Positions 4,806-7,713 of a stretch of DNA of 7,713 nt are shown here, in pieces. Position 1 is the stretch's first letter, and every line of letters starts with the position of its first letter. This DNA comes from Pseudomonadota bacterium (GTDB taxonomy: Bacteria; Desulfobacterota; Anaeroferrophillalia; Anaeroferrophillales; Tharpellaceae): positions 1-7,713 of the forward strand of contig WFRP01000300.1 in assembly GCA_015486505.1 (NCBI GenBank). Direction: 5' to 3'. The translations under genes and the position numbers were made by a program. The notes below the pieces were generated by a model that saw only the letters and a list, made by a program, of their open reading frames with translations, did not search any database and was not told the origin of the DNA.

Positions 4806-5780
4806 ATGAGCACTTCGAAAGTAACTATGAAATCCGATTTTGGGGAACCCGATTTGGGTCTTGGCGGTTTTACTCTGGTCGAGTTGTTGATGGCGCTCGC
4901 CATTGCCGGTATAATCGCCGCCTTTGCCATCTCTATCTCAAGTTCAATCAGCGGTTTAAGTAAACAGGCGATGACCAAAGCCCGGATGGAAACCATCGCC
5001 GCCAAAGCCCGGCAGTATTATCGTGCGCATAAAGCGCAGGTTGCCGCGGCAAGTACTCCGGCGGAATCGGTTCCGGTAACCTCGACAAGTCTTAATCTGG
5101 AGCAGAAATATCGTCTCGATGGCTGGGGGAAATTTCTCTATTATCGGGTGTCAGCTTCGATAAGCGACTTGCAAATCAACAGTAGCAGCACAAAATTTGG
5201 GACCATCATTATCAGCAGTGGACCCAACCAGCAATTTGATATCGAAAATTATAAAACAGATACCAATCTGAAGTTAAAAGGTGACGATATAATCGTCGGC
5301 GTAAACTACAGCCAGGAAGCAACCGAGATTACACTGGAGGAATTGCAGGTTCTGCAGAGCAAGGTTGAAGCCTTTGACGCCCAGTTTGAGGGGGTGGATA
5401 ATGATGGTGATGATGATGTTGATGAAAATTTATGTTTTCCTTACAAGGGAGTAATCGATTGTTATAATGGCTCGTCCGTTAGTGGTGCTGTCGATGATCC
5501 AAACTGTGGTCGTGCAACATTAGATGAAATTGAGAATAAAACTTTTACCTGTGATTGCAATGATGATGGAGTTATTGGTAGTAATGAATACATGAACGCC
5601 TGTTGCTTTATAAGGAAAATGTATGGTCTTTCTCTCCAATATCTAACTGACCCGTGGGGCAATCCTTATTTGTGGAGTGATGCAACTGATCCTTTAAAAC
5701 ATCATAAATTCTGGTCTGTTGGGCCGGACCGTAAATCTGGTGAGACTGCCGGAGATACTGATGACGATATCGTTTATTGA
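4806..5780 (+). CDS. GspG-like type II pseudopilin with a duplicated C-terminal module
   Basis: The 324-aa product has a class III prepilin signal: GG at 20-21 followed by FTLVELLMALAIAGIIAAFA. Prepilin peptidase would cut before Phe22, and Glu26 is the conserved Glu+5. The 21-residue leader is long. After the N-terminal helix comes a GspG-like module: DGWGKFLYYRV at 105, IIISSGPNQQFD at 134, GDDIIVGVN at 159. A similar module closes the protein: DPWGNPYLW at 282, FWSVGPDRKSGE at 302, GDTDDDIVY at 316. In GspG this region holds a calcium site. Between the two lies an insert with seven cysteines and two calcium-loop motifs: DNDGDDDVDEN (198-208) and a full EF-hand loop DCNDDGVIGSNE (250-261). 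Usual GspG length is about 140-150 aa, so this is double. AGGGG precedes the start. No secretion-system genes are adjacent, so it may be an orphan minor pilin. Confidence 0.85.
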   Translation: MSTSKVTMKSDFGEPDLGLGGFTLVELLMALAIAGIIAAFAISISSSISGLSKQAMTKARMETIAAKARQYYRAHKAQVAAASTPAESVPVTSTSLNLEQKYRLDGWGKFLYYRVSASISDLQINSSSTKFGTIIISSGPNQQFDIENYKTDTNLKLKGDDIIVGVNYSQEATEITLEELQVLQSKVEAFDAQFEGVDNDGDDDVDENLCFPYKGVIDCYNGSSVSGAVDDPNCGRATLDEIENKTFTCDCNDDGVIGSNEYMNACCFIRKMYGLSLQYLTDPWGNPYLWSDATDPLKHHKFWSVGPDRKSGETAGDTDDDIVY

Positions 5781-5858
5781 TTTATTTTGCCATAGACCCC
5801 ACAAAACCACACAGACGAGCAAAGATTTTATCAACGATGGGGGCAGGCTGAATCTGGT

Positions 5859-5887
5859 GGGGTCAGGCTTGACTTATGGGTATTTGC
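5859..5887 (+). repeat. GGGGTCAGGCTTGACTTA repeat, copy A
   Basis: This 29-nt sequence begins GGGGTCAGGCTTGACTTATG. It matches 7106-7134 at 28 of 29 positions and 6022-6043 over the first 18 nt plus GGG. Confidence 0.8.
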
Positions 5888-5938
5888 TGGTTGGCGTTTT
5901 GGCGGTTGGCGCAGGGTTTGGCTTCGCCCCTCTGGAAC

Positions 5939-5991
5939 GGGGTCAAACTTGACATGTTTGCTGGGGAACGCAAAATGTCAAGTATGACCCC
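5939..5991. repeat. REP-like long hairpin
   Basis: The left arm GGGGTCAAACTTGACATGTT (5939-5958, continuing TG) is nearly the reverse complement of the right arm 5971-5991 (ending AAGTATGACCCC), with a 10-nt loop CTGGGGAACG. Both arms are variants of the GGGGTCAGGCTTGAC repeat, so two copies lie head to head. Such palindromes resemble those mobilised by REP-associated tyrosine transposases (IS200-like), but no such gene is in the window. Confidence 0.75.
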
Positions 5992-6021
5992 AATCGCCCA
6001 GAACGAAGAAAGCATTGACCT

Positions 6022-6043
6022 GGGGTCAGGCTTGACTTAAGGG
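6022..6043 (+). repeat. GGGGTCAGGCTTGACTTA repeat, copy B
   Basis: The first 18 nt are identical to copy A, followed by AGGG instead of TGGG. It lies 42 nt from the hepT stop codon. Confidence 0.75.
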
Positions 6044-6084
6044 TGTCTGTTGGGGATATGGCAGCTTGGAGCATCGAAATTAAG

Positions 6085-6429
6085 TCATAACCCAACCTTT
6101 TCAATCAACTTGTTAACCTGTTGTTGGAGAAGAGGAATATCCTTTGAAATTAAACCCCAAATAATGACATTATCAACCTGGTCATAGCCGTGAATCACCA
6201 AGTTTCTTAAATTAACAATCCTTCTGGAATCGGTAATAGCTATTTCAGGATCAAGTTTAAGGATACGATTAGTGGCCTCTCCGATAATTTCTAGTTCTCT
6301 TTCAACCGCCCGTCTCAATACTTTCTTATCAAGATAAACCTGAAAATCTCGCTCTTCGCCCAAATAATCATTAATCGATTCAATCGCCTCCTGGATATCG
6401 AACAAATATTTTCTTATTTCACGCCGCAT
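6085..6429 (-). CDS. hepT: HEPN-domain toxin HepT of a type VII toxin-antitoxin pair
   Basis: This 114-aa all-helical protein belongs to the HEPN superfamily of metal-independent ribonucleases. It carries the diagnostic R-x4-H-x-Y motif as RNLVIHGY, with Arg75 and His80 the expected catalytic residues and Tyr82 the expected AMPylation target. In studied pairs MntA adds AMP to that tyrosine and so silences the toxin. The start MRREIRKYLF at 6429 overlaps the end of mntA by 11 nt, showing translational coupling. A longer reading from 6462 would begin deep inside mntA and adds 11 residues with no family support. All motif residues are intact, so the toxin is probably functional. It ends downstream in repeat-rich DNA. 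Confidence 0.9.
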   Translation of the reverse strand: MRREIRKYLFDIQEAIESINDYLGEERDFQVYLDKKVLRRAVERELEIIGEATNRILKLDPEIAITDSRRIVNLRNLVIHGYDQVDNVIIWGLISKDIPLLQQQVNKLIEKVGL

Positions 6430-6727
6430 AAAGAAGTTCCCGGCTGTCATTAATGCTATCACGCAAAAAAGGGTTAACTATAGAAGATTCGGTCAACAAA
6501 TCGACTTTTCGTCGAAATAATTTTTCAAGATCATTATGCAGGTTGAAAAAATTATCAGTGTAGCGCTCAATTGAGATCTCTTTAAAAGAGATCAGAATGT
6601 CAATATCACTTTCACGACTAAAACAATCACAGCACACTGAACCAAAGAAATACATCGTCTTCACATCATACGTTACACAAAGACGCTCGATTTCAGGTTT
6701 TTTTTCAAGTACAAAATTTCGCAACAT
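6419..6727 (-). CDS. mntA: MNT-domain antitoxin MntA (nucleotidyltransferase, AMPylase)
   Basis: This 102-aa minimal nucleotidyltransferase is the antitoxin that AMPylates HepT. The family motif G-S-x10-D-x-D is exact: Gly29-Ser30, ten residues, then Asp41-Ile-Asp43, with the third carboxylate likely Asp76 in KVDLLTE. Length is normal for the stand-alone family. It precedes and overlaps hepT, the usual order in many such pairs. The ATG at 6727 is preceded by CCCGCATTAGTAGAT, with no Shine-Dalgarno sequence. A dispersed repeat ends just 4-5 nt upstream of the ATG, so promoter and leader lie in repeat DNA. The next internal Met (residue 25) would cut off the first strand before the GS motif, so 6727 is kept. 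CCDCF gives an unusual cysteine cluster inside the x10 spacer. Confidence 0.9.
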   Translation of the reverse strand: MLRNFVLEKKPEIERLCVTYDVKTMYFFGSVCCDCFSRESDIDILISFKEISIERYTDNFFNLHNDLEKLFRRKVDLLTESSIVNPFLRDSINDSRELLYAA

Positions 6728-6731
6728 ATCT

Positions 6732-6853
6732 ACTAATGCGGGAACAATCCCCGCAACCCAAAAGAAAGTTACTGGCCCGCAAATAAGTACTCTTATCAGA
6801 ACATTTTCTGATTATTAAATCTTGTTTTTTGGTGCAGAAAATAACCTGTAAGG
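6732..6853 (-). repeat. Inverted copy of the repeat that opens the window
   Basis: On the minus strand, 6853-6778 matches window positions 73-148 over 76 nt with one evident substitution. The strand then continues through a diverged linker into 6759-6732, which matches 44-71 with a few changes, including the GCGGG/CCCGC hairpin (6738-6754). The block order fits one period of the tandem array at 1-217. The copy ends 4 nt before the mntA start codon. Confidence 0.85.
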
Positions 6854-7258
6854 TACTAAACCCCAACTTATGTCGTCCTGATATCAATTTTTGAAGCGGT
6901 TTAAAACGGTAGCGATCTTTTTAAAATCATTTCTCCTTTATAACAGATAAACAGGATAAAAAAAAGCCCTAACGGTTAAATAGCGGCTTAGCTTTGGTGG
7001 TTTTGCCTTCAGTCGGTTGGGCTCCTTGATCAGATTCGTTGCTCGCGGAAAACCCGCTGCAGAATAGGGCTTGAGGCTTTGGGGTCTGAGGCTTTGGGGG
7101 ATTTGGGGGTCAGGCTTGACTTATGGGCATTTGCGAAATGGGCTTTCTTTTCTTGTTCGAGCTGCGAATAAGTCCGCTGCCATTCAGAACCAAACCCAAG
7201 GTAGCAAGAAGGCAATCACTGCGTTTTTTCTTTGGAACATAGAACTTAGTGGCGGCGA
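6854..7258. other. Gene-free accessory stretch
   Basis: I find no gene here. Positions 6854-7070 are unremarkable AT-rich DNA with a run of A at about 6958-6966. Positions 7072-7099 hold a 15-nt tandem repeat (TGAGGCTTTGGGG twice). Copy C of the GGGGTCAGG repeat follows at 7106. The short frames at 7030-7215 (minus) and 7071-7262 (plus) lack ribosome sites and recognisable domains. Confidence 0.6.
7106..7134 (+). repeat. GGGGTCAGGCTTGACTTA repeat, copy C
   Basis: The 29 nt differ from copy A at 5859-5887 by a single base (C for T after TATGGG). It has the same orientation as the other copies, and it lies on the far side of the toxin-antitoxin pair. Confidence 0.8.
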
Positions 7259-7528
7259 TTAACCGTCCACTGAAACGGATTGTTCACATTGTTCACATTG
7301 TTCATATAGTGTTTCAGGTGCAATGTCGAAACCGGAAGGCCAGGCAAGTGTAGGCCATGAATCCAGGTAGAATTTAGCGATTTCTGATTCGTTGGTTAAA
7401 GATTTCGCCTGGGGATACTTTACAATGACCGGTTTTACATTCACCACACCTTCTACGCCATCGTTAAAACGAAGATGAAACTTGTATCCTCCAAGATATT
7501 TTGCATTTTCTAAATATACACAATCCAT
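7259..7528 (-). CDS. DUF2442-family small protein
   Basis: The 89-aa product carries the two DUF2442 hallmarks: YLGGYKFHLRFNDGVEGVV at residues 11-29 and TLAWPSGFDIAPETLYE at 60-76. Biochemical function is unknown. Family members often sit next to DUF4160 or other small toxin-antitoxin-like genes, and an antitoxin or DNA-binding partner role has been suggested from context only. Here the 185 nt upstream hold no partner, so it is either an orphan or its partner lies beyond the window. The start is good: AAGGAG lies 7 nt before the ATG. The C-terminus contains a 9-nt repeat unit three times (7280-7306), giving EQC-EQC-EQS, which looks like slippage expansion and adds two cysteines. Confidence 0.8.
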   Translation of the reverse strand: MDCVYLENAKYLGGYKFHLRFNDGVEGVVNVKPVIVKYPQAKSLTNESEIAKFYLDSWPTLAWPSGFDIAPETLYEQCEQCEQSVSVDG

Positions 7529-7590
7529 GGTTATTCTCCTTATTTTTCAGGGTACCTCGAAAAATTGTCTTTTTGTCCAATTACTGCGTT

Positions 7591-7651
7591 GGTTAAAAAT
7601 TTTAATCCTCAAAATACTAAGTGTATTCTTGCGGTTAAAATTCTTAACCGC
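7591..7651. promoter_or_regulatory. Two related palindromes upstream of the DUF2442 gene
   Basis: GCGGTTAAAATTCTTAACCGC (7631-7651, in two arms around AATTC) is a perfect 8-bp inverted repeat. A related, imperfect GGTTAAAAATTTTAATCC lies at 7591-7608, about 40 nt closer to the gene. A pair of similar palindromes ahead of a small accessory gene could be operator sites for autoregulation, or simply part of a dispersed repeat; I cannot decide. Confidence 0.4.
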
Positions 7652-7713
7652 CTTGTACTTAAACAAAAATCCTAATTTTTCAAGACACCCTTCAAACTAG
7701 ACCAAAGGTTCTA

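Larger units (their letters stand above)
5781..6084. other. Gene-free stretch with REP-like repeats
   Basis: This gap between the convergent pilin and hepT genes holds two copies of the GGGGTCAGGCTTGACTTA motif and the long hairpin at 5939-5991. In addition GACCCCAC (5795-5802) is the reverse complement of GTGGGGTC (5857-5864). I see no gene; plus-strand frames here simply read through the repeats. Confidence 0.7.

Noticed and set aside
6429..6462. Longer hepT start at 6462
   Set aside because: It adds 11 residues inside mntA. The start at 6429 begins at the conserved HEPN helix and gives the usual short overlap.

Overview
The window looks like chromosomal DNA of a Gram-negative, anaerobe-type bacterium, most plausibly Desulfobacterota (sulfate or metal reducer). 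This is inference. It rests on a secreted CbiK-type cobaltochelatase of the kind known from Desulfovibrio, an LbtU-like outer-membrane porin, and a prepilin-type protein. No rRNA or phylogenetic marker is present.

Layout. Positions 1-889 hold no convincing gene; they are packed with repeats (a tandem ~123-nt unit, a 32-nt direct repeat, a perfect 14-bp hairpin). Next, on the minus strand, is a small heat-shock protein gene (890-1327) with a candidate promoter and a leader that could sequester its ribosome binding site. A 14-bp perfect hairpin (1491-1528) separates it from a minus-strand operon read from about 4643 down to 1573: cobalamin riboswitch with terminator, a 99-aa protein of unknown function, a periplasmic CbiK-like cobaltochelatase, and an N-terminal coiled-coil outer-membrane porin. 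Divergently, on the plus strand, lies an orphan GspG-like pseudopilin (4806-5780) whose C-terminal module appears twice, separated by a cysteine-rich, EF-hand-bearing insert.

Positions 5781-7258 form an accessory stretch: REP-like repeats (GGGGTCAGGCTTGACTTA and a long hairpin), a minus-strand MntA-HepT (type VII) toxin-antitoxin pair, and an inverted copy of the repeat that opens the window, ending 5 nt before the mntA start codon. The window closes with an orphan DUF2442 gene on the minus strand, preceded by two palindromic motifs.

How it fits together. The riboswitch should shut the operon off when cobalamin is plentiful, so the unknown protein, chelatase and porin are probably made under cobalamin or cobalt shortage. 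The porin would admit a metal complex or tetrapyrrole through the outer membrane and the chelatase would act on it in the periplasm. That coupling is inference from gene order, signal peptides and the riboswitch. The best candidates for something undescribed are this B12-controlled module with its unknown first gene and the double-module, calcium-loop pilin.
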